Assembly: GCF_030162935.1 (NCBI RefSeq)
Contig: NZ_JASAUZ010000034.1
Span: 186,001 to 250,000, forward strand
Direction: 5' to 3'
DNA: 64,000 bases
From: Comamonas halotolerans
GTDB taxonomy: Bacteria > Pseudomonadota > Gammaproteobacteria > Burkholderiales > Burkholderiaceae_C
In this document: piece by piece, positions 47,431 to 57,296 of the stretch
How positions within the stretch are numbered: position 1 is the stretch's first letter
Layout of the letters: each line of letters starts with the position of its first letter
Program-made: the position numbers and the translations under genes
Notes under the pieces: generated by a model
Databases searched by the model: none
Seen by the model: only the letters and a program-made list of their open reading frames with translations
Told to the model about the DNA's origin: nothing

Positions 47431-48363
47431 TTAGTTTCTGCAAAAGTCTTCGATCATCTGCGCGATGATTTGAGGCTGGTCGTGGTGAAGCATGTGTCCG
47501 GCGTCATCGACCTGGGCAATTTGGCAGTGCTGCACAGCTTGCAAACGCTCATGGTACTCGGCAAGGGAATAGCGGTTTTTCCACCACTGGCTCATGCTGT
47601 CTTCGCTTGCTTCTATGGCCAGCACAGGTGCAGTAATGGCGGCGTAATGTGCCAAAACTTCGTCTACGCGAAACAATTGCGCACTGACCACCTTGTGTGC
47701 GTTATCGCCAAGAATGGCCCAGCGGCCTTGCGCATTGGGGGCCGACCACTGCTGCGCAAGCCACATTGCCTTGTCAGCGCCGAGGCGCTGATTGGTCTTT
47801 TGCAAGCGGGCCGCTACTGCTTCAAGGCTTTCATAGGTTTTCAGTGCCAGGGCACCGGTGTGCAGTGCCTTGAGTTCGTCCAGCCATGTCTGGGTGCGTT
47901 GTGGGGCTTGCGTGGGCTGGGTGGCTGGCAGGCCAAAGCCTTCCAGATTGACCAAGCGGCGAATGCGGGCCGGGCGTGCGCCTGCATATAGCATGGCTAC
48001 ATTGCCCCCCATGCTGTGGCCCACCAGATCAATGGACTGGCCCTCGGGCACGTAGTGGTCCAGCAGTGCATCCAGGTCACCAAGGTAGTCGGCAAATGTG
48101 TAGTGGTCGCATGGAGTTGGCGGCATGCTGTGCCCAAAGCCACGCCAGTCAGGCGCAATGATGTGACGACCTTCGTAAAACGCCTGGCTGAAGGCATCCA
48201 CGACAAACTGGTAGGAAGCTCCCACATCCATCCAGCCATGCACCATTACCAGCGAAGGCACACCTGCTTGCGGCAGCCCCCAGGTATGGACGTGGTAGTG
48301 CATGTTGCGAATGGGCAGATCTTCGGTAGAGGAGGGGCGCAAAGGTGTATACATGCAGCACAT
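47431..48363 (-). CDS. Alpha/beta-fold hydrolase
   Basis: 310 residues. VMVHGWMDVGASY oxyanion region, APDWRGFGHS, nucleophile Ser in VGHSMGGNVA, His in DDAGHMLHHDQP near the end, and an acid in the LAIEASEDSMSQ segment. A cap domain lies between about 150 and 230. ATG 48363, with a second ATG at 48354. Divergent from the Tas-like gene. Substrate unknown. Confidence 0.87.
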   Translation of the reverse strand: MCCMYTPLRPSSTEDLPIRNMHYHVHTWGLPQAGVPSLVMVHGWMDVGASYQFVVDAFSQAFYEGRHIIAPDWRGFGHSMPPTPCDHYTFADYLGDLDALLDHYVPEGQSIDLVGHSMGGNVAMLYAGARPARIRRLVNLEGFGLPATQPTQAPQRTQTWLDELKALHTGALALKTYESLEAVAARLQKTNQRLGADKAMWLAQQWSAPNAQGRWAILGDNAHKVVSAQLFRVDEVLAHYAAITAPVLAIEASEDSMSQWWKNRYSLAEYHERLQAVQHCQIAQVDDAGHMLHHDQPQIIAQMIEDFCRN

Positions 48364-48426
48364 TATTCGGTGACTTGGTGTTGACCACAGTCAATATTGC
48401 GACCCGACAACCTACACTTGGTAGCT

Positions 48427-49500
48427 ATGAATAGCCCAACGATGACACCTTTGCGGCTGGGCCGCAGCGATTTGCAAGTAACTCCCATTTGTCTGGGGAC
48501 GATGACCTTTGGCGAGCAGGTCTGCGAAGCAGATGCCTTTGCCATCATGGATCGCGCACTGGAGCGTGGCCTGAATTTCTTGGACACCGCCGAGATGTAT
48601 GCCGTGCCCGCTCGCAAGGAAACCTATGGTGCGACGGAGTCCATCATTGGCCGCTGGCTGGCAGCGCGTCCGGGTGTCCGGCAAAAAATAGTGCTGGCGA
48701 GCAAGGTGGCCGGGCCTTCACGTGGCATGCCTTGGATTCGTGAAGATCAGGGAATGACGGCGGCAGACATCGTCGCTTCCTGTGAAGGCAGCCTGCGTCG
48801 GCTGCAAACCGAGGTGATTGATCTCTACCAGATCCACTGGCCCGAGCGCTACGTTCCATCTTTTGGCAATCTGTACTTTGACCCCAGCCTGGATAAAAGT
48901 GCCACCAGCATCCATGAGCAGTTGCAGGCGCTGTCCAAGCTGGTGGAGCAGGGCAAGGTGCGCGCGATTGGTCTCTCAAACGAAACACCATATGGTGTGC
49001 ATGAGTTTGTCCGCTTGGCCGAGCAATACGGATTGCCACGTGTTGCCAGTGTGCAGAATCCATATGGGCTGCTCAACCGCAGCTGGGACAATGCCATGGA
49101 CGAAAGCTGTCACCGCCTGGGGGTGGGTCTGCTGGCCTACTCGCCCCTGGGAGTCGGGTTGCTGACAGGGAAATACGATGCGCATGGCTACAGCGGTCCA
49201 CACGCACCGCAGGGCACGCGGCTGGCCTATCCGTCGGTGCAAAAGCAGCGCTGGGGCCGCCCCGAGGCATTGGACGCGGCACGGCAATACAACCAGCTGG
49301 CTCGGGACCAAGGGTTGACGCCAGTGCAACTTGCGCTGGCTTTTTGCTACCGCAGCTGGCGTGTTGCCAGCACCATCATTGGGGTGACCAGCCTGGCGCA
49401 ACTGGATGAAAACCTGGATGCATGGAATGTCCAGCTCAGTCCGGAATTGCTGAGTCAGATCGATGCACTGCGTTGGAAATTCCGTGATCCTGGACAGTAA
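48427..49500 (+). CDS. tas: Aldo/keto reductase, Tas-like
   Basis: 357 residues, NADPH-dependent AKR. GTMTFGEQVCEADAFAI and DTAEMYAVPARKETYGATES resemble E. coli Tas, with the catalytic Asp/Tyr in DTAEMY, Lys in LASKVAGPSR and the His in QIHWPER. Later SNETPYGV and NPYGLLNRSWD also match. ATG 48427; the frame extends to 48397 without likeness. Two bases before ybaK, so probably one transcript. Physiological substrate unknown. Confidence 0.9.
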   Translation: MNSPTMTPLRLGRSDLQVTPICLGTMTFGEQVCEADAFAIMDRALERGLNFLDTAEMYAVPARKETYGATESIIGRWLAARPGVRQKIVLASKVAGPSRGMPWIREDQGMTAADIVASCEGSLRRLQTEVIDLYQIHWPERYVPSFGNLYFDPSLDKSATSIHEQLQALSKLVEQGKVRAIGLSNETPYGVHEFVRLAEQYGLPRVASVQNPYGLLNRSWDNAMDESCHRLGVGLLAYSPLGVGLLTGKYDAHGYSGPHAPQGTRLAYPSVQKQRWGRPEALDAARQYNQLARDQGLTPVQLALAFCYRSWRVASTIIGVTSLAQLDENLDAWNVQLSPELLSQIDALRWKFRDPGQ

Positions 49501-49502
49501 CC

Positions 49503-50000
49503 ATGGCGAAAAAAGACAAAGCGCATGTGAGCGAAACACCAGCCACTCAGCTGCTTAAAGCGCATAAGGTGGCGTTCACCGAACACCCCTATGACTATGT
49601 GGAGCACGGCGGTACGGGCGAGTCTGCCAGGCAACTCGGACTGGATGAGCATGCGGTGGTGAAAACCCTGGTCATGCAGGACCAGGATGCCAAGCCCTTG
49701 ATCGTGCTGATGCACGGGGACTGCACCGTTTCAACCAAGAATCTGGCCCGTCAGATTGGTGCCAAGAATGTCGAGCCCTGCAAACCAGAAGTGGCCAACC
49801 GTCACAGTGGTTATCTGGTTGGAGGCACTTCTCCGTTTGGGGTGCGCAAGAACATGCCGGTGTACATTGAACAATCCATCCTGGATTTGCCACGCATTGC
49901 CATCAACGGCGGTCGGCGTGGTTTTCTGGTGCAACTTGACCCGCGGGTTTGTGTGGAGCTGCTGGGTGCCAAGCCGGTGCAGTGCGCGCTGGCACAATAA
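49503..50000 (+). CDS. ybaK: Cys-tRNA(Pro)/Cys-tRNA(Cys) deacylase
   Basis: 165 residues. Trans-editing enzyme that removes Cys mischarged on tRNA-Pro. YbaK pattern: LLKAHKVAFTEHPYDYVEH near the start, VVKTLVMQD with the key Lys, and GYLVGGTSPFGVRKNMPVYI. ATG 49503 starts two bases after the Tas-like stop. Confidence 0.93.
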   Translation: MAKKDKAHVSETPATQLLKAHKVAFTEHPYDYVEHGGTGESARQLGLDEHAVVKTLVMQDQDAKPLIVLMHGDCTVSTKNLARQIGAKNVEPCKPEVANRHSGYLVGGTSPFGVRKNMPVYIEQSILDLPRIAINGGRRGFLVQLDPRVCVELLGAKPVQCALAQ

Positions 50001-50154
50001 GGGGTTGGGCACAGCGTTTCGCAAAGCGGCGCACAGCATTGAAATATTCTTGATTTGTGTAGACCACAAGCCTTGCTGCCGCTGCTAGATTCCGCCTGCG
50101 TCTTTTGGGGCATCACATATCGAGATAGATGTGCCCCAGACCCTGGATAACAAA

Positions 50155-50176
50155 GCTTGCCCTGAAGGCAGGCAAG
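50155..50176 (+). promoter_or_regulatory. Hairpin next to the plsY ribosome-binding site
   Basis: CTTGCC (50157-50162) pairs with GGCAAG (50171-50176). The right arm runs into the AAGGA Shine-Dalgarno before the TTG start at 50187, so folding could hide it. Another GC arm pair (GGGGCA and TGCCCC) lies ~50 bases upstream. Confidence 0.35.
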
Positions 50177-50186
50177 GATTGCAGTT

Positions 50187-50876
50187 TTGAATTCCGTACT
50201 ACCTGTGTTGGCCACTGTTGTGGCGTATTTGATTGGTTCGCTGTCTTTTGCAGTGATCGTGAGCTCTGTGATGGGGCTCAATGATCCGCGCACCTATGGC
50301 AGCGGCAACCCTGGTGCCACCAATGTCCTGCGTTCCGGCAGCAAGGCTGCGGCGGCGCTGACCTTGCTCCTGGATGCGGTCAAGGGGCTGGTGCCTGTTT
50401 TGCTGGTCAAGTACATCGGACCTGATTACGGTTTGCACGAGGGCACTTTGGCATTGGTAGCGATTGCGGCTTTCCTGGGTCACCTGTTCCCGGTTTTCTT
50501 CAAGTTCAAGGGAGGCAAGGGTGTTGCCACGGCGCTGGGTGTGTTATTGGGCATCAGCGGCTGGCTGGGGCTGTTCGTGCTTCTGACGTGGTTGGCCGTG
50601 GCTTTCACCACGCGTTACTCCTCCTTGTCTGCGCTGGTGGCCGCTGTAATGGCTCCGGTGTATTACGTGCTGCTGGGTGGTAGTCTGTGGGTCTATGAAA
50701 AGCCGGTGCTGCTGGCGGTGCTTGCCATGTCAGCTTTGCTGCTGTGGCGCCATGCGGACAATATCAGCCGCTTGCTCAAAGGGCAGGAAAGCAAAATCGG
50801 CAGCAAAAAAGACAAGGGCTCTTCGGCACCTCAAGCCACTCCCAAGCCTCAGGCAAAGAAGAAAGCCAAGCGCTGA
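50187..50876 (+). CDS. plsY: Glycerol-3-phosphate acyltransferase
   Basis: 229 residues, five-TM inner-membrane enzyme that acylates glycerol-3-phosphate from acyl-phosphate (first step of phospholipid synthesis). Motif 1 [16 protein letters not shown], motif 2 [21 protein letters not shown]. It has a Lys-rich cytoplasmic tail of ~30 residues beyond the core. Start is TTG 50187 with AGGA eight bases upstream. No ATG fits. A terminator follows. Confidence 0.94.
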   Translation: MNSVLPVLATVVAYLIGSLSFAVIVSSVMGLNDPRTYGSGNPGATNVLRSGSKAAAALTLLLDAVKGLVPVLLVKYIGPDYGLHEGTLALVAIAAFLGHLFPVFFKFKGGKGVATALGVLLGISGWLGLFVLLTWLAVAFTTRYSSLSALVAAVMAPVYYVLLGGSLWVYEKPVLLAVLAMSALLLWRHADNISRLLKGQESKIGSKKDKGSSAPQATPKPQAKKKAKR

Positions 50877-51480
50877 TTGCTTCGCCATAAATAAAAACTT
50901 GCGAACGGCCTGTTTCTTGATGGAACAGGCCGTTTTTCCTTGATGGATAATTTGCTGAGTGCAAATTACCTTGGCTTGAAAATAGATAAGAAGAGCTATA
51001 TCTGCCAGCGCTATTTTTTTCTCCTGCTGTGAAGATATTCAAATATCGCGCTGATGCCTGCTCAGTCCAAAAAACATTCAAATCAAATGTAGCCATCTTG
51101 GCTCTGAAGTATGGTTGCTGGGATTTTCTTTATAAATATCAATTTTTAATAAAATCCTATTTCATTGAGTATTTTCTTTTGCGTTATCCATGTGCTGCTT
51201 GATCGTCTGGTATGTGCGCTGGTAGCAGCGTCTGAAAATATTTTATTGTTTTTCGAGGAAATAGACATAGATCAAAAATTTATGAATTCCTGCGCCGAAT
51301 GAGAAACTCTTTGTAACCAAGCTATGTTCTTTTTGCGCATCAATATTTAAAAAATAATTACTTCAGCGCATTTCTTGCGCTAACGCTTTGTGTTTATTAA
51401 GTGGATTGGGTATTAATAGAAAGGTTTTACGCCACGCTTTTTCCACTTCATCTCCAACGGCTTGCCACCGTTTGCTGTTC
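50877..51480. other. ~600-bp AT-rich stretch before vgrG
   Basis: After the plsY terminator the sequence becomes visibly AT-rich (about 50940-51400) with no gene, then rises abruptly in GC at vgrG. It probably holds the vgrG promoter and marks the left edge of the cargo module. No insertion-sequence end or attachment site was seen. Confidence 0.6.
50904..50937 (+). terminator. Terminator of plsY
   Basis: ACGGCCTGTT and AACAGGCCGT stem, nine-base loop, then TTTTT. Confidence 0.88.
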
Positions 51481-54400
51481 ATGTTTGAGCCCTCACGCAA
51501 CCACGCTGAGCTTGCCAGTTTGCTCGCCCCCGCCTCTTTCAGCGCCAATGCGCGCCTGTATCGCTTGCAATTGGTTCCTTCAGGCTCCGGTGCTGCGCTG
51601 GAGTCCACCGTGCAGGCGCTGCAGCCCGAAGCCTGGATTGCCCGCGAAGCACTCAGCGAAATCGGTGAAACCCGCCTGCTGTGCCTGAGCCTGGAGGCCG
51701 ACTTGCCCTTGCACGATCTGCTGGGCCAGGGCCTGCTGCTGCACACCGTCTGCGCTGATGGCAGCCTGTACACCCGCAGCGGCTTGCTGCGCAAGGTGGA
51801 AGCGCTGGAGGCCGATGGGGCTTTGGCCCGCTACCGCCTCACCCTGGTTCCCTGGCTGTGGCTGGCAACACAGCAGGCACGCAGCCAGATCTTTCAAGAC
51901 CGCAGCATCTCCCAGATCATCGAATTCGTGCTGGCCCCCTATACCCGCCAGGGGGCAGTCTGGCATTTAAGCGGCGATGCCCGCGCCCTGATCCAGGATG
52001 CCCCCATCCGCAACTACTGCACCCAGTGGCGTGAGAGCGATTACGCATTCCTCTCGCGCATTCTGGCCGAAGAAGGTCTGGGCTGGCGCGTGCAAGCCAA
52101 TCCAGAGGTGCAGTGGGGCCATGAAATCATCTTCTTTGGTGACAGCAGCCAGGAAAGCGCCACCCCGCCAAACCTGTCCTCGCCCACGCGCTTTCACCGT
52201 CAGGCGGCCCAGGAAACCGAAGACGCCGTGCAGTCGCTCATCCGCCAGACACGCATGGGCGTCAAGCGCATCCATGCAGCCGCCTGGATGCCCGATGCAC
52301 ACCGGCTGCAAGACGCGCAAGCGCGCCGCCTGAACCCGCCTGCGCACACCCCCGACATTGCTTATGACCATCTGCTGGGCCAGGACGACCACAGCAAAGG
52401 TCTGGACAGCCACCGCGCACTGGAGCGCACTGCCGTGCGCCTGATGCAGGGGGTGGAAGCGTTTAGCGACATGATGGCCGGGCGCTCCAGCGTGCGCACC
52501 GCACAGGTTGGCACCCGGCTGACGGTGCAGGAAGCGCCCGCGCTGGGTCTGCCCGACGCTGCCCCCACCCTGGTGCTTGAGGCCCTGGAGCAAGCGGGCT
52601 TTAACGACCTGCCCACCAACTCGGCACAAGTCATTGAAGCACGCCTGGGCACAGCCCGGCAGCACCTGTGGTTTGAAGACAGCGGCATAGACCTGAACGT
52701 GCTGCCCGGCACCCCGGGGCTGATGGACAGACCTGGCACGCAGCAGCAACCCCAACGCGCATTTGGGGCCAGCGCTTCGGGTGCTGGCGCTTTGGCTGGC
52801 GATGCTTTTGCAATTGATGAGGCCCTGTCCGCATCCTGGCAGAGCCCGCGCAGCTACCCCGATGCGGCCCTGATCGCGCAGGCCCAATCCCATGGCTACG
52901 CCAACCGCTTCAGAGCCATCCACGCCAGCACCCCCTGGCGTGCCCCACTGCAAACGCCCAGCGACAGCGCACCCAGCACGGGCCTGGGCTCCAGAGCCTT
53001 GGCCTTTGGCGTGCACAGCGCCATCGTTGTCGGGCCTGACGGCTCATCCACGCCCAACGGCCCCGATGAAATCTATACCAACGCCCGTGGCGACATACGC
53101 ATCCGCTTTCACTGGCAAAGCGAGTTTGTGCAAACCCAGATGCCCGATGCCCAGCAAGTGCGCAAAGACAACCGCAACACCCGCTGGGTGCGGGTGGCCC
53201 AGCGTCAGGCGGGCCCCGGCCTGGGCTGGCAATGGCTGCCCCGCATCGGCCAGGAAGTGCTGGTCAAGTTCACCGACAACGACCCCGACCAGCCCATCGT
53301 CATCGGCACCCTGTACAACGGCCAGGGCGCGGGCGGCATCGCTCCCACCCCCGGCGGCGCTGCCGCCAGAAACACCAGCGATGCCGCCGAGCTGTTTGCC
53401 CAGGCCAACGACACCACCCCCAGCGCCCAGCACAACCTGACCGCAGGCATGGGCGGCGGCCATGCACCGGCCTGGCATGCTGCATCTCCAGGCGCACAAG
53501 GCCACCGCAACGCCACAGCCCTGTGGGGCTTCAAATCCAAAGAGCTGGGCGGCAAAGGCTACAACCAGCTGGTGTTTGACGACAGCAACCAGCAGCTGCG
53601 TGCGCAAATGGCCTCCAGCATCCAGGCCTCACAGTTGAACCTGGGCCACATCATTCACCAGCAAGACAATTACCGGGGCGGTGTGCGCGGCCAGGGCTTT
53701 GAGCTGCGCACCGACGGCTACGCCGCCTTGCGCGGCGGCGCAGGCGTCATGCTCACCACCTACCACGGCCCGGGTGGCATTCAGCTGGAGCCCACGGCAG
53801 ACTTTGCCGCTGGCATGGCCATGTTCCAGCACCTGAACACCCTCTCGCAAGGCTTGAACGAATCAGCCAGCACCCACCAGACCGTGCGCCTGCCGGGGCA
53901 GATAGGCAGCCACCAGGACCAGCGCAGCGCCATGGACAACAGCCACGCCCCGCATGCTGCCATGCTGCGCTCGGTCAGCACCACGGTGGATGCCAACTCC
54001 AGCGACACAGCCCTGGCGCAAGCGCCCGAGAAATCGCCCGCCACAGGGCCAGACCGCGTGCCCCACACGGGCGATGCCATCATTGCCGCCGCTGCCCAAA
54101 ACGGCCTGGTGGTCATTGCCGGGCAGCACATGCAAGTGGCGGCGGGTGAAGACATCACGCTGGCCTCGGGAGGCAGCATCAACGTGGCCATCAACGCCCA
54201 GGCACGCATGCATGCGGGCCAGGCTATCGGGCTGGTGGCTGCGGCGGCCAAGGCCGACCACGAAGGCACAGGCCTGTCCATCATTGCCGCGCAAGATGCC
54301 ATCAATGTGCAGGCTCAAACCGATGTGCTGCAACTCAACGCCCAGCAAACCCTCACCGTGCAAAGCGCGCAGGCGGGCATGGACATTGCCGCAGCACGCA

Positions 54401-54621
54401 AGCTGCGCATTGCCACCGCGCAGGGCGCAGCCATCACCATCGAAGGCGGCAACATCACGTTTGAAGCGCCGGGCAGCATTACCTACAAAGCGTCCATGCG
54501 CACATTGCAAGGGCCTACCAGAGGAAGTTCTAAACTGCCGCAGTTTCCGCAGAGCGTGTGCATTGAATGCCTCATGCGCCGTGCAGAGGAGCGCACAGCC
54601 TTCATCAGCCAGGGAGTCTGA
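51481..54621 (+). CDS. vgrG: Type VI secretion spike protein VgrG with DUF2345 extension
   Basis: 1046 residues, start ATG 51481 (frame open to 51388). gp27-like N-terminal part (FSANARLYRLQLVPSG, SDYAFLSRILAEEGLGWRV), then the gp5-like OB fold at about 527-620 (DEIYTNARGDIRIRFHWQ, RVAQRQAGPGLGWQWLPRIG, NDPDQPIVIGTLYNGQG), and a C-terminal beta-helix and DUF2345 region (about 795-1000: QHMQVAAGEDITLASGGSINV, LNAQQTLTVQSAQAGMDI). Trimer forms the puncturing tip and carries cargo. Codon use is markedly GCC/GGC-rich compared with neighbours. Downstream genes supply an adaptor and an effector. Confidence 0.95.
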   Translation: MFEPSRNHAELASLLAPASFSANARLYRLQLVPSGSGAALESTVQALQPEAWIAREALSEIGETRLLCLSLEADLPLHDLLGQGLLLHTVCADGSLYTRSGLLRKVEALEADGALARYRLTLVPWLWLATQQARSQIFQDRSISQIIEFVLAPYTRQGAVWHLSGDARALIQDAPIRNYCTQWRESDYAFLSRILAEEGLGWRVQANPEVQWGHEIIFFGDSSQESATPPNLSSPTRFHRQAAQETEDAVQSLIRQTRMGVKRIHAAAWMPDAHRLQDAQARRLNPPAHTPDIAYDHLLGQDDHSKGLDSHRALERTAVRLMQGVEAFSDMMAGRSSVRTAQVGTRLTVQEAPALGLPDAAPTLVLEALEQAGFNDLPTNSAQVIEARLGTARQHLWFEDSGIDLNVLPGTPGLMDRPGTQQQPQRAFGASASGAGALAGDAFAIDEALSASWQSPRSYPDAALIAQAQSHGYANRFRAIHASTPWRAPLQTPSDSAPSTGLGSRALAFGVHSAIVVGPDGSSTPNGPDEIYTNARGDIRIRFHWQSEFVQTQMPDAQQVRKDNRNTRWVRVAQRQAGPGLGWQWLPRIGQEVLVKFTDNDPDQPIVIGTLYNGQGAGGIAPTPGGAAARNTSDAAELFAQANDTTPSAQHNLTAGMGGGHAPAWHAASPGAQGHRNATALWGFKSKELGGKGYNQLVFDDSNQQLRAQMASSIQASQLNLGHIIHQQDNYRGGVRGQGFELRTDGYAALRGGAGVMLTTYHGPGGIQLEPTADFAAGMAMFQHLNTLSQGLNESASTHQTVRLPGQIGSHQDQRSAMDNSHAPHAAMLRSVSTTVDANSSDTALAQAPEKSPATGPDRVPHTGDAIIAAAAQNGLVVIAGQHMQVAAGEDITLASGGSINVAINAQARMHAGQAIGLVAAAAKADHEGTGLSIIAAQDAINVQAQTDVLQLNAQQTLTVQSAQAGMDIAAARKLRIATAQGAAITIEGGNITFEAPGSITYKASMRTLQGPTRGSSKLPQFPQSVCIECLMRRAEERTAFISQGV

Positions 54622-54626
54622 GTCCG

Positions 54627-55514
54627 ATGCGTGACCTATCTCTTACTCAAGTCTGGCTGGACGAACAAAGCCCAGCCCAACCACAAGAGCTGTTTGTGCT
54701 GGTGGATGCAGCCATGGATCGCAAGCTGCCCCAACAACTCCAACGCGCTGGATACCCCAGCGCGGCGTTGCTGGAGCACCTGGGTTCAGGCGTTGCCGAA
54801 AGAGGCCCACAGCTTTTTCATATCTACAGTGCATCAGCCTTGCAAGACATTGCGGCACTGCGCTATGCCGCTTCACCGGCCTTCACCGTGATATGCGCCA
54901 GCGTCGGTTTGCCCGAGCTGCATAGCCACCTGAAGAGCTTCAAACAGGTGCATCTGGAAGGCGGGCTTGAATTGGGGTTTGCCTTTTGGGACCCGGCTAT
55001 TCTGGGCACACTCCTCGGGCAGGCAGACGACACCACGCTTCATATCGCCGGCCCCGTACTGGATGCGCAGCAAATGCAAGCGTTCTTGCATCCCATTACT
55101 GCATGGTGGTACTGGGATCGTGAAGACTTGCCGCACCGCATAGATCCACCAAGCAAGGCCGCACCGCACGACAGTGCGCCGGTCATTCAAGCGTTGCGGC
55201 TGACACAGGCTCAGGAAGACCTGCTTGTCGAAGCCAGCGTGCCCGACCAGATCATCTACCACATAGAGCTCAATCAACCCCACCTTTTTGACAAGCGCTT
55301 ACCGGCTATCAACCGCTACCGCTTTGTCCGTGCAGTGCTCGGGCCTGCACGCCAGCTAGGGTTGAGTGGCCTGCGAGACCTGGTCAACTTCACTGCCATG
55401 TGCCTCATCTACCGCCAGCGCATGCAAACTGATCCAGCTATTGCGGTGCTGCTCGACCAGGTGCGCCTGGGCGAGTTGACGTTGGATCAGGCCATTGAAC
55501 AAATGCCCGAATAG
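54627..55514 (+). CDS. DUF4123 type VI effector adaptor
   Basis: 295 residues, start ATG 54627, five bases after the vgrG stop. DUF4123 core about 20-150 (FVLVDAAMDRKLPQQLQ, HLGSGVAERGPQLFHI, then HLKSFKQVHLEGGLELGFAFWDP with the R/D-type end), followed by a helical tail. DUF4123 proteins (Tap/TEC) load an effector onto the VgrG tip. Its place between vgrG and the phospholipase gene fits that job. Confidence 0.88.
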   Translation: MRDLSLTQVWLDEQSPAQPQELFVLVDAAMDRKLPQQLQRAGYPSAALLEHLGSGVAERGPQLFHIYSASALQDIAALRYAASPAFTVICASVGLPELHSHLKSFKQVHLEGGLELGFAFWDPAILGTLLGQADDTTLHIAGPVLDAQQMQAFLHPITAWWYWDREDLPHRIDPPSKAAPHDSAPVIQALRLTQAQEDLLVEASVPDQIIYHIELNQPHLFDKRLPAINRYRFVRAVLGPARQLGLSGLRDLVNFTAMCLIYRQRMQTDPAIAVLLDQVRLGELTLDQAIEQMPE

Positions 55515-55550
55515 TTGGCCAATGCATTGAAATGTCTGACGAAATCTCCC

Positions 55551-56063
55551 ATGCCCATACAACACAGTCGCCGTCAAACTCTTATCACTGCTTTGAGCAC
55601 GCTGACGGCGAGTGTTGCCGCATGCCGCCCAGACTCCCGCAATGCAGAACACTCAACAACGCAGAGCGCAGACAAAAGAACCGATTTTGCATATTTTGAT
55701 GTGGCAATTTTCAACTATCTCAACCGTCCAATATTTGATGTCAGGTTAAACAAAAAACACATTGGATTAGCCAATACCTTTAACAGTGGTCATGGTTTGA
55801 TGACAGGTGTCAAAGTTCCGCTGGGGCCCCAGACGGTCAGTTGGCGACTAGGTGGCCCTAAAGGTATGGAAGGCAATGGAGACACCGTGCATGCAGCCAA
55901 TACTTTGGTATTTGTTGCACCACCTGAAGAACATCGTTACTTGGGTGTTCATATCTACCCAGATAACACTGTTCAGATTATTTCCGAGGCATTCTGGCCT
56001 GTGCCTACTGAGCGTGGTTCAGAAATAAGGCGGCAATTAAAAATGCAAAACAAGAACCACTAA
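55551..56063 (+). CDS. Lipoprotein paralogue 1, probable immunity protein
   Basis: 170 residues, start ATG 55551. Signal peptide MPIQHSRRQTLITALSTL with lipobox VAAC and lipid Cys25. Mature part: a disordered Ser/Gln linker then the shared core (YFDVAIFNYLNRPIFDV, GLMTGVKVPLGPQTVSWRL, YLGVHIYPDNTV, FWP-x-P-TERG). It may be DUF3304-like, but I am not sure. The core is nearly identical to paralogue 2. Located between the T6SS adaptor and the Tle1 effector, so periplasmic protection from the phospholipase is likely. Confidence 0.8.
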   Translation: MPIQHSRRQTLITALSTLTASVAACRPDSRNAEHSTTQSADKRTDFAYFDVAIFNYLNRPIFDVRLNKKHIGLANTFNSGHGLMTGVKVPLGPQTVSWRLGGPKGMEGNGDTVHAANTLVFVAPPEEHRYLGVHIYPDNTVQIISEAFWPVPTERGSEIRRQLKMQNKNH

Positions 56064-56130
56064 ATGAAAAATTTTCAATGCATAAAAATATTATCTTTAA
56101 CTGCCTGCTTTATCTAGCTGATTGAATTTT

Positions 56131-56643
56131 ATGTCTATAAATATCAACCGCCGCCAAACAATTGTCACTGCATTGAGCATGCTGACTGCTAGTGTGGCGG
56201 CGTGTCGCCCAACATCCCAAAACCCTGAGAGTAAATCCATGCAACCCTCTGACGGAAAAACTGATTTTGTATATTTTGATGTGGCAATTTTCAACTACCT
56301 CAATCGTCCAATATTTGATGTCAGATTAAACAAAAAACACATTGGATTAGCCAGCACCTTTAACAGTGGTCATGGCTTGATGACCGGCGTAAAAGTTCCA
56401 CTCGGCCCTCAAATGGTCAGCTGGCGCTTGGATGGACCTGAAGGTATGAAAGGCAATGGAGATACCGTGCATGCCACCAACGCCTTGGTGCTGCTGGCAC
56501 CGCCTCGCGAACATCGCTACTTGGGTGTTCACATCTATCCAGATTACACCGTGGAGCTTATTTCTGAGGAATTTTGGCCTGAGCCCACTGAACGTGGCTC
56601 AGAAATACGGCGGAAATTGGAAATAGAAAACAAGAATAATTAA
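56131..56643 (+). CDS. Lipoprotein paralogue 2, probable immunity protein
   Basis: 170 residues, start ATG 56131 exactly 580 bases after paralogue 1. Signal peptide and lipobox VAAC; core differs from paralogue 1 mainly in conservative changes (MVSWRLDGPEGMKGNGD). DNA identity over 55680-55800 versus 56260-56380 is very high. TTG 56122 is an alternative start. Probable recent duplicate. Confidence 0.8.
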   Translation: MSININRRQTIVTALSMLTASVAACRPTSQNPESKSMQPSDGKTDFVYFDVAIFNYLNRPIFDVRLNKKHIGLASTFNSGHGLMTGVKVPLGPQMVSWRLDGPEGMKGNGDTVHATNALVLLAPPREHRYLGVHIYPDYTVELISEEFWPEPTERGSEIRRKLEIENKNN

Positions 56644-56699
56644 ATGAAAACCCAAAATGTACAAGATTGAGTGATATTTATATCAACAAGTTTTCTACC

Positions 56700-57206
56700 A
56701 TGTTTATCAGCAGTGCTCGTCGCAAATTACTTATTGTTGCATTAAGCATGCTGATGGTAAGTGTTTCCGCATGTCGCCCATCCCCTAAAAATTCCCAGAA
56801 TAAATCAATACAATCCACGGATTCAAAAAGTTCTTTGGTATATTTTGATGTATCAATTTACAACTACTTAGATCGCACAATATTCGATGTTTATCTCAAC
56901 AAAAAAGATATTGGCGTGGCCAGCGCATTTGGTGGCGGAGCGTTAATGACGGGGGTTAAAGTTCCACTGGGACCTCAAACGGTCAGTTGGCGCTTGGATG
57001 GCCCCGAAGGTATGGAAGGCAATGGAGATAGGGTGCATGCAGCCAACACTCTGGTGCTTGAGGCTCCACCCGCGACACACCGCTACCTGGGCGTGCATAT
57101 CTACCCGGATTACACCGTGGAACTTCTTCCAGAAGAGTTTTGGCCAGAAGCTACAGAGCGTGGTCGAGAGCTCTATCGTCAATGGAAAGTGAAAAATGGT
57201 AAATAA
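56700..57206 (+). CDS. Lipoprotein paralogue 3, probable immunity protein
   Basis: 168 residues, start ATG 56700. Signal peptide MFISSARRKLLIVALSML with lipobox VSAC. Same core (YFDVSIYNYLDRTIFDVYL, ALMTGVKVPLGPQTVSW, YLGVHIYPDYTVELL, FWPEATERG) but clearly more diverged than copies 1 and 2. AT-rich. Confidence 0.8.
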   Translation: MFISSARRKLLIVALSMLMVSVSACRPSPKNSQNKSIQSTDSKSSLVYFDVSIYNYLDRTIFDVYLNKKDIGVASAFGGGALMTGVKVPLGPQTVSWRLDGPEGMEGNGDRVHAANTLVLEAPPATHRYLGVHIYPDYTVELLPEEFWPEATERGRELYRQWKVKNGK

Positions 57207-57296
57207 ATCTAAGTTATGGGAATATAAGTCTAGCCTAATAAAGCATGCGAAATGATTATGGATTTTTTTCAAAATAATAAATATTAAATAAGAATT

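Noticed and set aside
51967-53016. 349-codon minus-strand frame opposite vgrG
   Set aside because: Arises from GC-rich third positions of vgrG; Gly/Val/His-rich with no motif.
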